This document shows, piece after piece, positions 50,676 through 62,670 of a stretch of 64,000 nt of DNA. The stretch is from Karalla daura. Lineage: Eukaryota > Chordata > Actinopteri > Chaetodontiformes > Leiognathidae. The stretch's first letter is position 1, and each line of letters starts with the position of its first letter. The position numbers were made by a program, and so were the translations under genes. The notes under the pieces were generated by a model. It saw nothing but the letters and a program-made list of their open reading frames with translations, was not told the origin of the DNA and did not search any database. The DNA lies in assembly GCA_029224185.1 (NCBI GenBank), contig CM055191.1, forward strand, positions 9,234,536 through 9,298,535, in the 5' to 3' direction.

Positions 50676-53600
50676 GCACGCACATATCCTCACATGTGGG
50701 CTGACAGCGGCTGAGTAATGCCTGTGTCCCGCAGTCTGGTAATTATAGGAGCAGTTCATCAGATCAGCCCCAGTGAGAGATAACCTCCTCAGACACTTTA
50801 GAGAGTTCACTGTCTGTCTGAAGCAGGCAGCCTTCCATCACTTGAACTCCACCACCGGCCTCCCCGCCTCTACTCCTACACCACTGCGCCCCCCCCCCAA
50901 ACTTAAAATACCAAGTCGAGCGGCTCAGCACATAAATGATGACTGCGTTGGTCGGTTAATTTGTTTCCTTTTTTCTTTTGTCTCTGCCTCTTTCGTGGAA
51001 CGTGTCTCTCTCACATCATCACTTATTTACAGCTCCATCTCAGTTTAATTTCTGTCTTTTTCTGATCCCCGTTTCCTCCTCCTCCTCCTCCTCCTCCTCC
51101 TCCTCTGTTCTTATGTCTGTGTTTGCCCTCTCGCCAGCCTGGGCCCTGTCTGTGTCCGACAAGGAGAGGTTTATTTTGAGTGGCTCGGCAGACTGCTGCG
51201 TGAAGATCTGGGCCCTGCACATTGGTACGCTTGACCACACACACACAAACACAAACACACATGCACACACAGATGTATACATATATATACATATACATAT
51301 ATATTGAGGTAGACACCGCCTCAGGGCTGTGTCTGAGAGCCGTGAACGTGTGCGCGTGGTAATCGATGTGTTCCTGTGCGACTGGTGGGCTGTGTCCTGT
51401 CAATTAAATGAGCCTCTCTCCCTCCTCCCTCCAGGCCAGTGCGTGAAGTCCATCTACACATTCAACGCTGTCACCGCGCTCTGCTTCGTGCCGGAGGGAG
51501 ACGGCTACATCATCGCCGGGTCAGGTGTGTGTGCTCGCGTCCAGAGCAGGTGCACGCAGGAGCCGGGGACACCGCAGACAGTAATTGGGAGTTAGATGCT
51601 CTCCCGTCGCGTTGCATCTGCGTCACCGTCTGCACCTGCGTGCACGTTGCAGACGTGAACGTGCATGCGTGCATGCATGCATGTATGAACGAATGCCAGC
51701 GTGTGTTTACGTCTTCGTTTATATGCTGGCTCAGACTCACAGGGCGCAGGGGCGCCATGTGAGAGTACAGTGGCGTGTTATAGAGCTGAAAGTAAGAGAC
51801 GAGAGGCGCGCGGAGTAGGCAGTAAGGCTCAGGTGGGTCGACCGTGACCAGCAGTAATGACTGCCAGGCGCCTGTCAGCACACGTTAACCCCACACTCTG
51901 TCACCCCCCCCCCCCCCCCCCCCACCCCCACCCCCCACCCCACCCCCTCTTCCTCTTTGCAGACGGGGGCAAGGTCCAGGCCTGGAACTGGGACACTTTC
52001 CAAAACTGCCAGTCGATCAACGCTCACCAGGATGCAGTCACCTCCCTCCAGGTGGGTGGGGTCGCTCACCGGGCCGGCTCTTCTCCGTCTCCCACGTTCA
52101 GACTGTTTCTAAGGAGGCAGCTGCTGACACAGAAACAGGCCGGCGATTTCTGTTGCCGTCTGAAGTGGTGTTCTACTCTTGATTATTAATTTGTAGGGGA
52201 GGGGGGGGAGAAAAGAAGAAAAGAAAAGAAAGCCTCCTCTCTTCGGGAATCAAACGCGCCCTTATCTTCGCACGAGCTCTTCGTGTTTATTGCTTTCAAA
52301 AGGAAATCAAAGATATTTGTCGAGATGTAAGCTGTGGAGCTCGGCCAATTTTAGAGAGCTTTACTGTACATATTATTTTGAGCAAAGGGGCTTTTTATGG
52401 ATATTGAAATCCAAATGCGTGTGTGCACATTTTTTCAATTTGCTATCATCAAAACATGCCCGAGGCATGAAAGTGTAGCGCATCATTGTCGTCCTCTGTC
52501 TTGTTTATCATGCAAAGTGCACAATCCATTTCTAACCACCAGCGATGGAGGGGGAAAAAAACACACATTTTAAAAGTGCGCACACACTTACACACACACA
52601 CAAGCATATGTCTGCTCTCTCTCTCCTTTTCTCTGTGTATCTATCTATCTATCTATCTCTCCCTCACACACACACACACACACATATAAACACACATTCC
52701 GGGTAAAGACTGGGATCACCATGACAACCGTGTCTCCTGTGCCCTCCACAGTCTCAGGGTCCGCTGGTGTTCAGCGGCTCGGCTGAGGGGGGGGTGTCTG
52801 TGTGGGAGAACCGCTGCTCGGATCGAGACCCCCTGAGGCTGCTGCACCACTGGAGCGGCCAGGTGACGGGCTGCGGCGGGGGCCCCGGCGGCCGCCTGAC
52901 CCTCAGCCCTCGGGGGGACAAGATCTTCCTGGCTCACGGTCGCGCCTGGCTCAAGATCCTGCACTGGAGGACGGGTGAGAACGAGGGGGGAGGAGGGGGA
53001 CGGACGTGACCGTCAGACAGCGTGAAAAAGAGACAGCAGGTCGAGATGCGGCAGCCATTTGCATAATCTCCTTCCACCAAACATCTGCCCAATTATCCCA
53101 GGGACGATGTCCAGGCTGACCAATCACAGCAGCGTGGCTGGGGTAACAGATTGCGCTCACCAGGCAGGAGGCCTCCTGATTGGCTCCTGCTACGATCTGG
53201 CAAACGGAGAGAGCTCGCTAAACTGTGAGTCGCGGGAGAAACCACGCTCCGAAAGCAGCTCCGCTGTGAAAGAGAAGGGAGAAGAAACACACACAGTAAA
53301 GACAATAATCGAACCCACTTTGCTTTTCCCCCTGTTTGACCCCTGCCCACCTCCTCCTCCTCCTCCTCTCTGCAGTGTTCTCTCTGCCGCACTGTCGCTA
53401 CCTGGCCTCCCTGACCCGGCCCGACGCTCCCAGGATCCTCTGCTTCGCGGCGTGGACCACGGGGAGCGGAGACCACCGCTGGGTCACCGGAGGTCGCGAC
53501 CTGGTGGTGTGGGAGCAGCTCCCCGGCTCGGGGAAGCAGAGGTGGGCCCACGCACGTCAACCGCCCCGCATCTCAGACCAATGAGGCCCCTTAGCACGCT

Positions 53601-54129
53601 CGATCATGTCTTCTATTTGCATCGCTCTCCCAAGGTCAACTGCGTGCGCTCGTTCTGAGGCTATTCTGGGATTTTACAACGCGCTCGAGGGTTTAACTGA
53701 CTCTGACACGCACTTCTATTGATATTAAGTGTTTAATGAATCGCTGGTGTGAATCTTCCAGGGGTGACGTCACGGCCAGGAGAAACAGCCAATTGGAGTC
53801 CTGCTCTCTGGAGTCGGAGGGGGACACAGAAGATGATGAGGAGTCTGATGGTACACACACACACACACGCAGAGTGCAGCTTCACACCTTTTCATGTCTT
53901 CATTCACAGACCGGCTCTGTCAATGAGTCACCGTGGAATTGCAGGTTTAGCTCTGGGTTTACAGACGATGCGTGTCTTGGGTGAATCCTCATGACCCTCC
54001 CTGTCATATTTAGAGTGCCGGGACGACGATGATGATGATGATGATGTCAGCGGCGGGCGGAGAGACGGGCAGCCCGGCGGCGCGGCAGATGGAGGTTCCA
54101 GCGCGTGGTCTCGCTGCGTTCTCCAGTGA
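46243..54129 (+). CDS. WD40-repeat protein with N-terminal coiled coil and acidic tail, complete model, family not assigned
   Basis: Thirteen exons: 46243-46332, 48793-48909, 49432-49687, 50065-50188, 50498-50619, 51138-51224, 51435-51524, 51963-52051, 52752-52974, 53102-53224, 53376-53541, 53762-53850, 54014-54129. All GT-AG; phases close to 563 aa. Residues 1-60 (MGEVRKLQKKLRQIENLEIK onwards) form a charged heptad-like coiled coil; 70-154 is a Pro/Ala/Gly-rich linker with a poly-Gly run; about 172-495 holds seven WD40-like blades, for example LQGHSDIVTC..VSGSRDTTVKVW, ILSGSADCCVKIW and VFSGSAEGGVSVW; the tail is acidic (EGDTEDDEESDECRDDDDDD). The blades predict a beta-propeller scaffold; partner and location are unknown. 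The 46,243 ATG is the first in frame, but the exon could instead be internal, behind an acceptor just upstream. The coiled coil resembles C-terminal helices of translation factors such as eIF2A, which may be only compositional. Confidence 0.82.
47630..48115 (+). repeat. Two SINE-like copies in tandem, second interrupted by a (GT)n tract
   Basis: A head-only copy (about 47,630-47,740; CACCTCACAGCAAGAAAGTC then TGTGTGGACTTTGCATGTTC) is followed by a fuller one (47,765-48,115; CAGTGGTTAGCGCTGTCGTC, TGATTGGAGACTCTAAATCG, GTCCAGTGATGGACAGG, GGATGGATGGA). A (GT)n run at about 47,948-47,980 sits in the second copy. Both are in the first intron of the WD40 gene. Confidence 0.72.
49428..49687 (+). CDS. 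Low-complexity linker exon of the WD40 gene, with poly-Gly microsatellite
   Basis: Open from either of two acceptors (exon start 49,428 or 49,432) to a GT donor after 49,687. It encodes APEALPSQTPPASKILKG, then a Lys/Ala/Pro stretch, about 17 Gly from GGA/GGG repeats (about 49,540-49,592) and SDPDGCRHSDNEPQLQQE. It ends in phase 1, which exactly fits the next exon (E then AELSSLRATW). No other exon in this interval bridges the phase, which is the main reason for accepting it. Confidence 0.72.
51904..51923. repeat. Poly-C tract in the acceptor region of WD40 exon 8
   Basis: Twenty Cs followed by CCCCA-type repeats run up to the acceptor CTCTTTGCAG at 51,962. The pyrimidine tract for this exon is therefore C-rich rather than U-rich. 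Confidence 0.9.
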
Positions 54130-54328
54130 GCGCCGGTCTCTCTCTCTCTCTCTCTCTCCCTCTCCCCTCACGCGGAGGACACCGTGGCCTGCAGCCATCA
54201 GGAGGAAATGAGAGGGAGGGAGAGGAGTGACAGCGAAGGAGGCTGCAGGGGAGTGAAGTGTGACAGACTGAGAGCCGGTGCTGGAGTGGGAGCATATGGA
54301 TGGAGGAAGTGTGTGTATGTGTGACTCT

Positions 54329-54359
<31 letters not shown>

Positions 54360-54402
54360 GGCTAGGCAGATTGTTTTCTATGTAAATATTATTTCCACGT
54401 CC

Positions 54403-54408
54403 AATAAA
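54403..54408 (+). terminator. Poly(A) signal of the WD40 gene
   Basis: AATAAA about 275 bp after the stop codon, followed by GT-rich sequence; the simplest end of the WD40 transcript. Confidence 0.65.
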
Positions 54409-54619
54409 GCTGTCACACTGTGACTCTCACCTCCAAATTTGCATCTCCTGTTGTCCTTTTTTTTTGCGTGTGTGTTATTCCGTCCTGACCCTGACTCCTC
54501 TTCAAACACCAGTTCATCGGCCCACTCTGCCGGTGCCACCGTCTGTGTAAATGAATGTAAATTAAATTTTATTCCATCTTCATTCCTCCTCCTCCTCCTC
54601 CCTCTTGCTCCTTGCTGTC

Positions 54620-54650
<31 letters not shown>

Positions 54651-55043
54651 GGGGCGTCCTTGCTGTTTTTTTGTAAACCTAATTGAAGAGTTTTTTTTTT
54701 CTCTTTTTCTTTTCTGAAAAAGAAGAAGGGGGGCGAGGGGGGGAGAACAGTCTTAAACGAGCTTATTAATGTCGTCCCCAGTATCATTTCTGTTTGCTTC
54801 GTCAAATTCATTTCTTTTCCTCATGCGTCCGTTTAATTGAACCCATTTAAAAAAAACACATAATTAGCATTTAAATCTCTTTTCTACAGTCCCTTGCCCT
54901 CCTCCTCTACACCTCTCTCCCCCCCTCTCTCCATTTCTCTCTCTCTCTTTCTCTCATCCTCTCCATGTCTCGGTCGCTAAGGCAACCGATGCCTTTTTTC
55001 CCTCCTCTCTCCCTCACTTGCTCTCGTCTCTCCCCCCGTCTCC

Positions 55044-55079
<36 letters not shown>

Positions 55080-55707
55080 GTCTCTCTCTTTCTTTCTCTC
55101 TCTCTCCCACATTCCCTCTCTCCACTGCCAGAGGTAGGCATGATAACTGATCTGTGTCGGAGTGTGTGTCGCCTGTGTCAGTGACCGTCTCCCGCTGTGC
55201 TTGCGTGTCTCTGAAGTGACATTTGTGTGGCATTTCAGGGGCAGATTGGAAGTTGTGTGTAGGGAAGTGCCATATAGACTCCTGGCTGCGCCTCCTAATG
55301 ATGATGAATGTGCCGCGCGCAGGTGTGTGTGTGGTTGTGTGTGGTTGTGTGTGCGCGCGCGCACTGTAAACACGGAGTGCGTGTGTGCGTGTTTTCGGAT
55401 GCAGATGTGCGAACATGTGGATTATAATGGAGCGATCAAAGCTCAGCAGAGTCTATTTTCCTTTCTTTTGGAAGAATGAAAGAGAAAAAAAGTGACGGCG
55501 CGCGGTGTTTACATGGTTTTCATCTGGCAACATTAAAAGAAGAAGAAGAGCTGGACCCTCCCCCTTTCTTTCTCACCCTCTCTCTCTCTCTCTCTCTCCC
55601 TCTCCCTCGCTCTCTCCATCTCTATCTCTCCTGCCCCTCTGTCCCTATCTCGCAGAGAGAGAGAGAGATGATCGGAGGAGCGGAGTCTCAGTGAACACAG
55701 CGAAGCG
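54409..55707. other. Intergenic region between the WD40 gene and PIANP
   Basis: Mostly CT-rich low-complexity sequence on the plus strand with GT runs. No exon was recognised. It should contain the PIANP promoter and 5' UTR, but no clear TATA or initiator motif was identified. Confidence 0.45.
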
Positions 55708-55718
55708 ATGGAGAGATG
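55708..55718 (+). CDS. PIANP: PIANP first coding exon (11 nt)
   Basis: ATGGAGAGATG followed by the donor GTAAGATG; joined to the exon at 55,873 it reads MERCSISPVPRC and leads straight into the signal peptide. The site is consensus and in the correct phase (2), but so short an exon is hard to verify, and an upstream exon could supply another start. Confidence 0.6.
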
Positions 55719-58048
55719 GTAAGATGATGGATGGATAGATAGATGGAGGAGGCGTGCAGATGACATCCAGAGTGATGTCTGGCAGAGGGGGGGAGGCAGT
55801 GGGGGGGCGAGGAGACAACAGGTTTTTCCTCTGATAGATAACTTCTCTTGTCCCCATCACTTCTCCCCGCAGCTCCATCTCTCCTGTCCCCCGCTGCCTC
55901 GCCTCCCTCCTCCTGCTGGTCCTCTTCTCTCAGCCCTCCTCCTGTGACCGGGACCAGGCTGAGGAGCAGCTGGACCCCCTGTCCGTCCAGCTGTCCGTCA
56001 CGGCCCAGGTCACCCCCACCCCCCTGTGGGCGGTGGTCTGGGGTCCCACTCAGCCTCTGGAGGACGAGACCTACCACCTCATCTCCAGTCAGGAGACTGA
56101 GCTCCTGCACCACCAGCACCAGCAGCATCAGCAGCATGGGGGCCAGCAGGAGGCCGGCACCGAGGACTGGATCTACCCGGACCCCAGCTCTCAGCCCCGG
56201 GACAAGGAGGCACCGCTGGAGTCCAGGGACCAGGATGGAGTGCAGGATGGAGGAGGGACGGAAGCAGAGGAGACAGAGCCTGAGGAAGGTGGGCATCAGG
56301 AGACGCACATGAAGGATTTATAAATAAAGGATGGTCATGCGCACACACACACACACACACACACTCACGCACACACATATGCATGCACACATGCCACAAG
56401 TCCTCCAGGGAATTAGCTGTCACCAGGGTGAAGGCTGTGTCTGTGAGCAGCCGCCCGTGTCTGTGGTGGGGAATGCCTAATAAAGTTCTCATCAGTCACA
56501 GGGAGGAATTGGCTGCTGTCAAAATGTAAGATGCAGAGAAGATGGCACCAGTTCAGAGCTGCCAGGTGGATGCTGGTATCCTGAACATGGTGCTTCACGT
56601 TGGTGCCGACTTCAAAAGGATTATCCTCTTGTTCTGGATGCAGCCACACACCGTCTGAGAATGGTAACGGCATGACTCCCTATCTGTGTGTGTGTGTGTG
56701 TGTGTGTCTTACAGTGGACCCTCAGTTCTACGTCACCGTGACCATCTCCTCACTGCTCATCTTGACAGCCGTCGTCATCACAGCCAAACTCTGGTAGGAA
56801 ACTTTCAACAAATCTGTGTGTGTGTGTTCATTGCTCACTAAGAGTGAATGATCAGCGACCAGAGCTGGACACCCTCCTGGCTGGAGGGCACTGATGCCCC
56901 TGCTGATTTATAGCTAGTAAACGTTGAGGGTTTTCAGATGCTTTCTCATTCACTGGTCTGCAGCAGGTGCAGACCAGTGGGAGCTTCGGTGCCAGGTTCC
57001 TTCTCTTAATGTGGCGCCATTTTGGATTTCTAAATTGGACACTCAGAGACTGAGAGGGTTAAGCGAGGTGCTTGGAACTGGAACCGTATTCTAGATGTCT
57101 GGATGACATTTACTTTGGCTAAATTGGATTTCTTTTAGAGACACATGCGTCTCAGCTGAAGCAGGTGTGTGTGTGTGTGTGCATGTGTGTGTGAGAGGTC
57201 AGTAGTAAATGTAGCTAGAGCAGAGTGAGTCTCAGGGCCCCATGTGTGATCATTGACTAGGACTGGAGGAGAAATGTGTTTCTGCCACTTCAAGTCACTG
57301 TTATTTTTCCAGCATTGGATGAATTCCTCGCTCTCTGTTTTTATTTAACGGCTAATTTCACACTGGCGAACTGTCCAGGGTGTTTTCCCTGCCCCCCCCC
57401 CTCCCTCCCACAACACCATTGATGTGCCTAGTGGGTACAATAGTGGATGGATGTCTGGCTAATTTCAACTCTTTATCTCCCTATTGTTAAGCTGCGTATA
57501 ATCTGTTGACATAGCCAAACTCGTCTGTGTCTCACATGGAGAAAATGTGTCTGGAAACCGCGACTTAGAAGTGAATTAAGCCTGCCCACGGGGGTTAAGA
57601 ATTTCTCAGATTACTCTGCTTTGAGAAATGGGACCTGAGGTGTCTCCCCCTCTTCCTACCCACTGGTGGAGGAGAGTGAAGATTAATGGACTGATCCAGA
57701 TGTGCAGAGATTACCAAAACGACGCCACGGCTTCAAGTGAAGATAAGACACTTATTCGCATGCAGGAGTCTGTCACGGCGTCTCTGTCAGCCACGGGTTT
57801 CGTCTCCGTTATCCGTACTCGGCGCCGACTAATTGCTCGCTGATGACTTTATTAACAGTACTTGTGTTCCTGAAAGTTACAGCCGGCGCAGATGTGTCAT
57901 TTAGTGCCATTAGAGTCGCAATGATTAAACACAAACGTGTTTACCCGGCGTGTATCACTGGTGTCAGTGTTCAATAACGGCTCGGCAGCCATTAAAGCTG
58001 CCAGAGCATGTACAGTAAACACAGGGTGCGGCCTGTGAGTGTGTGTGT

Positions 58049-58128
<80 letters not shown>

Positions 58129-60321
58129 TTCTCAGGCCTCTTACGAAGCGCTGCCAAACACACATGTCCATTAGCTGGGAGTGGAGCATCATCTATGTGA
58201 TGTAGTGGAGCACTTCCACGCTTTGCTGGCCAAACCAATAACACCTGCTTTATTCGACCACTGGGACATCTCCTTCTCCTCCTCCTTCTCCTCCTCCTCC
58301 CGCCTCTCACTTTTAGCCTTTCCTTCTCTTCTTTTTTCTCGTCAGGCCCCCCCCCCCGCTTGCGCTTTAACGCTCCTCCTCCTCGCTGTAATTCTCTTAT
58401 CAGCTCATCTTTCCGTCATTTCTATTGTATCATAACTTTTCATTCCTCCGCCTAAATCTGGATAATTTGTTCTCCCTCGTGGCCCGTTTTCACACTTGCT
58501 CTTAATCTCAGTTTTGTTCCCACACTCCTACATCATCCCTCCTCCCATCCGGGCCTCCATCCCCATCGGCTCTCAGGGATTTTTTCCTTCTGTCTGTCTC
58601 TGAATACCTTTGCTCACCCCCCTGGTTTTTTTAGCTTCTTTCACTTGCTTCCAGTTATCACCGTTGCCTGGCTCCATCGCTCGCCTGTCTTTGCACAGCT
58701 GGTTCTCCCCTTATCTCCCCCACCAGTCTCCTATCTCTCCCAGCACTGCCAGTCCGGCTGCAGATCCACAGATAATCCCCCGGCTTGCTGTGAGCCGATA
58801 CACGATAAAACCCCCCTTTCTCTTCTCTTCCTGAGACCGGCCGCGGCTTGTTGTTCGGATAACTTACTTCACCAGGCTCCCGCCGTGCAGGGAAAAACCC
58901 ACGCATCCAAAGGGGCCTTCACAAAAAATGTTAAAAAAAAAAAAGGGAGACTTCTCAGACCGGAGACATGGCAGAGGCCCCCTCTCTATAGACTGGCTCA
59001 TGCTTTGAGTGTCATAAATGTGTAAATAACACCATGTGTTAGATGGAGAAAGTGCCACAGAATGAACAGGAGGGTGGGGGTGCAGATGGACTGGAATGAT
59101 AGCCTATAGTGGAAATTGGCCTCCATCCAGTTCATTATGATTATAGAAGAGCAGCATATGTGCTCAGTGATTTTCCCAGCCCTAAAAATCGACAGTGTGG
59201 CTAATGTTATCAAGCATGCTGGTGTTTGTGTATTAGCGTGTGTGTGTGTGCACAGACAGAGAGAGAGAGAGAGAGAGAGGGAGAAGTCAGCCAGAGGAGG
59301 ACAGGTGTTTTGGAGGCATGGAGAGGGCACAGGATGTCTCTTACGGCCGCAGGAACAGCTTTTGTTGTGCCTCCAAGTGTTCTTAAGTGCCTGGACCTTG
59401 TGACTCTGAGACGTGCCTTCACCCTAACTCACCCTCCTCCACTGAAGTAAAAGCGTCACCTCTCCGGTCATTTTCTTCGCCTTGTTGCATCCTCCTCGCC
59501 ACCTCCACCTCCACCCCTGTCCTCCTCCTCCTCCTCCCTCTCATCCCACAGCGCCCCTGTCTCCATCCCCATCCCTCGCTCTGCCTCCCCCCTCCCTCTC
59601 ATTGCGTTTTAATGAGTCCGATGAGTGCACTAATTCTCTCTCACAGTGGCAGTGTAATGTGTTCGAGGATGCTAAATGGCTCGGCTGCTCCTGATGCTCT
59701 CTGACACCCCCACCCCAACACCCCCCACCTCACCCGCCCGCCCGCCCACTCACCCCAACCTCTGTCTTTTCTCTCTTCTCGACTCTTTTCACCTGTTTCT
59801 CTCTCTCCCTCCCTTAATCTCCACCTCTCACCTGGTCTCACCCCAACTTTTCTTTGTGTCCTTTCATCTCTCCCCACATCCATCTTTCTTCTATCTTCTC
59901 TGTCTGTTCTCTCCCTCCCCACCTCCTCGCTCCCCTCTTCATCACCCTCTGTCTCTTTCAATATCCTCTCGGAGCTTATCTCTTCTTTTTTGTGCTCCCC
60001 TCCTTTTCCACACTTCTCCAACAATTTCCTCCTCTCCATCTATCTGTGCTGCTGTCCCCCTCTCTCCCAGCTACGATCGCAGCTGTTCCCAGCATCCGCC
60101 CCCGCTTTCCCGTGGCGTGGCTCCCCCCCTCTCCCTCGCACTCCCTCGCTCCCTGGCTTCGGAGGACAGCCGGCAGACGCTGCACAGCACCTCCTCCTCC
60201 TTCACCGACAGGGAGAGGTAATGAGTCGCCTCGCTCCGCACAGTCTGAGTGCATCTGTGAGTTTGTGTGTGACATGCATGTGTGACTCTGTGCACCTCTG
60301 GATTCCAGTCTGCTTCTCAGT

Positions 60322-60352
<31 letters not shown>

Positions 60353-60884
60353 AGTGAGTGAGTGAGAGCGAGGGAGAGAGCGTGAGGGAGCCTTGCAGCC
60401 CTGGTGAGATGTATGGAGTGTAATTGGACAGTGGTGCTATTCTCTGTGGAGGATCCGGGGCTGAGTGTTGGTGTCGATGTATCAGTGTTTTAAACTCCCT
60501 CTTCAGATGAGTCATCGCGGGCCCAGCCATGAAATGATGCTTTTATCTGAGGGTATTTAAAGTTAATCTCAATCCAGATAATTATAGTACTGTACTCCAG
60601 TGCACCCCTCCCACCTCCACCACCAGCCAGCCTCTTCCTCTGTCTCACCCCCCCTCCACCCCCCCCCACCCCCCATCAATCCCTTGTGATGCAGTTTTCC
60701 GTTTGCGTGTACACCACTTTTCCAGCTTCGGGCCTCTCTGCTCCACTTCTCCCTTTCTGTCTTTCCTCCCATCATCATTGCTCCCTAAGCATCCCAGACC
60801 CCCCCCTCCTCCCCTCCCTCCCTCCCTCTCACTCTTCTTCCCTGTGTCTCTTGCTGTGTCAGGATCCCAGTCGTGAACCTCTGA
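55708..60884 (+). CDS. PIANP: PILR-alpha-associated neural protein (PIANP) orthologue, complete CDS
   Basis: Five coding exons: 55708-55718, 55873-56288, 56715-56793, 60071-60217, 60863-60884; phases close to 224 aa (human about 282). Order: signal peptide (PVPRCLASLLLLVLFSQ); ectodomain with the conserved WAVVWGPT (human WAIVWGPT) and a His/Gln-rich stretch; juxtamembrane VDPQFYVTVTI (human VDPQLYVTITI); one TM helix SSLLILTAVVITAKL; cytoplasmic CYDRS (human CWDRS) and a Ser/Pro/Leu-rich tail ending RIPVVNL (human RIPLVNL). Known: mammalian PIANP is a type I neural glycoprotein, a ligand of the inhibitory receptor PILR-alpha, and associates with GABA-B receptors. No RxRR-type furin site was seen, unlike the RSRR in human. 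The neighbour ZNF384 is its neighbour in human too, which supports orthology. Confidence 0.92.
56794..60070 (+). other. PIANP: PIANP intron 3 (~3.3 kb), CT-rich
   Basis: No coding exon recognised. It contains a short SINE-like tail near 57,370-57,460, an ~85-bp (GT)n tract at 58,038-58,124 and a long pyrimidine-rich stretch on the coding strand from about 59,450 to the next acceptor. Confidence 0.6.
58038..58124. repeat. (GT)n microsatellite
   Basis: About 42 GT units with one GTAT interruption; the longest dinucleotide run in the right half of the window. Confidence 0.95.
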
Positions 60885-62487
60885 GGTGACTGTTTATTCC
60901 ACACGGTAAACATTTCCACGAGGCCTGAAGAGGAGCATCAACATTTACCGGGGGGTGCGCCCGCGGCGCCGTCTTTCTTTTCTTGGTCTCTGAAAACTGT
61001 GAAATGAATTCAGGGATCCCAGGTGCCCAGCCATCACAAAACTCCTCAGCTCCCCTGGGGTCAGACACAGAAGAAGAAGAAAAAAGAAGAGAGAGAAAGA
61101 GAGAGAGGGGGAGGAAAAAACAACAACACCCAACTCACCTCCCTACAGCGGCCTCCTTCCTTCCGTCTTTCCTCTGTGCTGGGTGTAAATTTCTTTCATG
61201 TGGCTGTGTGTCACTGTAACCTGCTCCCTGCTTTCCATCCCCTCCTCGTATGGCCCCGAGCTGTGCCAAGCTACCCAGCCGCTCTGCGCTGCGACCTGCC
61301 ATGACTAATGCACAAACAAGCAGTTTAACAGCCGTGCAACATCCCATTACCCTACCTGTGCTGCTTCCCAGCCATCCGGCAGCGCACGTGCGGCTGCTCG
61401 GCGCTCCTCCTAATCCAGCAGACTGTTTCTGTTCGCGTCAAAAACAAAAAAATAAAGAGAGAGAAAGAAAAAAAAACAGCGTTCGCTTCAGTATCGCACG
61501 CGGGCCCTGGCGCCTGCTTTTGCAAAAAAAAGAAAATGGTCAAAACAGCCATTCTCAACATCTTCAAACGCTGAAACGGGGGTATTTCACAAAGCTGTTT
61601 GGCACGGCTATGGCCAACAGGCAATGTGTTTAACATGTCACGCTCCAAAAACTGCTGTTTATTCCCTGCTTTGGGCGCCTGAAATGCAAATAGTGTGGCT
61701 TTTTTTCTCCACCCCCCCTCCCCTCTGTCATGTGTAGAGGAGCGTGTTTTGTTTGCATTTTTCCCCGTGATTTGTTCTCTTAATTATCTGGCCGATGTTC
61801 ACCTTTTGTTTTTTGTTTTTTGTGGTCGAGGCTTTGTAAAGCAGCCTTTGTTCCTGCCGGACCGTGCAGAGGTGTGTAAAGCAGATTGAGTTCTTCCACC
61901 GCCGGACGTAAACTATTCTCGACAGACGGACCGATGGGTAAAGGAGGAGGCATTCCTGTCACAAATCGATGATTCCCAGAGGGGTTTTTGTGATTTTTTC
62001 TTTCTTTTCCGGATGGTGCTCAGAGACGGCTTTGTGTCATCACGGAAATGAGCATCTGTGAACTGAACGTGTGATCAAAGGACCGATGTTACCGTAAGGA
62101 TTTTGTTCTTCACGTGACAGCCAAGTATCTCAATCTGGAAAAAAAAAGAAAGAAAAAGGAAAAAAAAAAAACTAACCCAACAACACCACAGCTCATCATC
62201 ATCACCATCATCTCCCTTCCTCCCCTGTCATTTTTCCAGTCACTGTATATCAGCTGTCTTGGGGCGCACCAAAGGAACCGAGGACATCAAGACGCCTCAT
62301 TTCTGTCTCTCAAACGAATCTGCATGTATGAAGTAAGAAAACCTGTGAGAGTTGCTTCAAATCTATTATTTATAAATGTCTATTTTATCTAGCAGTGAGT
62401 GATATCTTACAAAAACCTTTCAAAGCCAAATGTCAGTCTGTGTTTGGCAACTTTTCTAAGCGTCTCTGAGACATGAATCCCACCCGA

Positions 62488-62509
62488 CCCCCCCCCCCCC
62501 CCCCCCCCC
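62488..62509. repeat. Poly-C tract
   Basis: Twenty-two consecutive Cs in the inferred PIANP 3' UTR. Confidence 0.9.
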
Positions 62510-62643
62510 ACTTACACACATTTCCACTACAGACATAGTGCTGGTGGCATCATGCGTGGCTCGTACAATCCTCCAGATAACCAGTCTTGTGATTTTCAGT
62601 AGCGATTCCTGTAGACATGTGGTCTTTCTGTACCATGGAAGTT

Positions 62644-62649
62644 AAATAA
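62644..62649 (+). terminator. PIANP: PIANP poly(A) signal (probable)
   Basis: AATAAA in AAATAAAGACTCC, with a T/GT-rich element (TTTTGTGTCTCGTCTTGTTT) about 30-50 bp downstream. This is a good configuration for cleavage. Confidence 0.55.
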
Positions 62650-62670
62650 AGACTCCACAACACTGGCGTT

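Larger units (their letters stand above)
60885..62670 (+). other. PIANP: PIANP 3' UTR
   Basis: About 1.8 kb of non-coding sequence between the TGA at 60,884 and the AATAAA at 62,644. The extent is inferred from the first strong plus-strand poly(A) signal followed by a GT-rich element. Confidence 0.5.
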
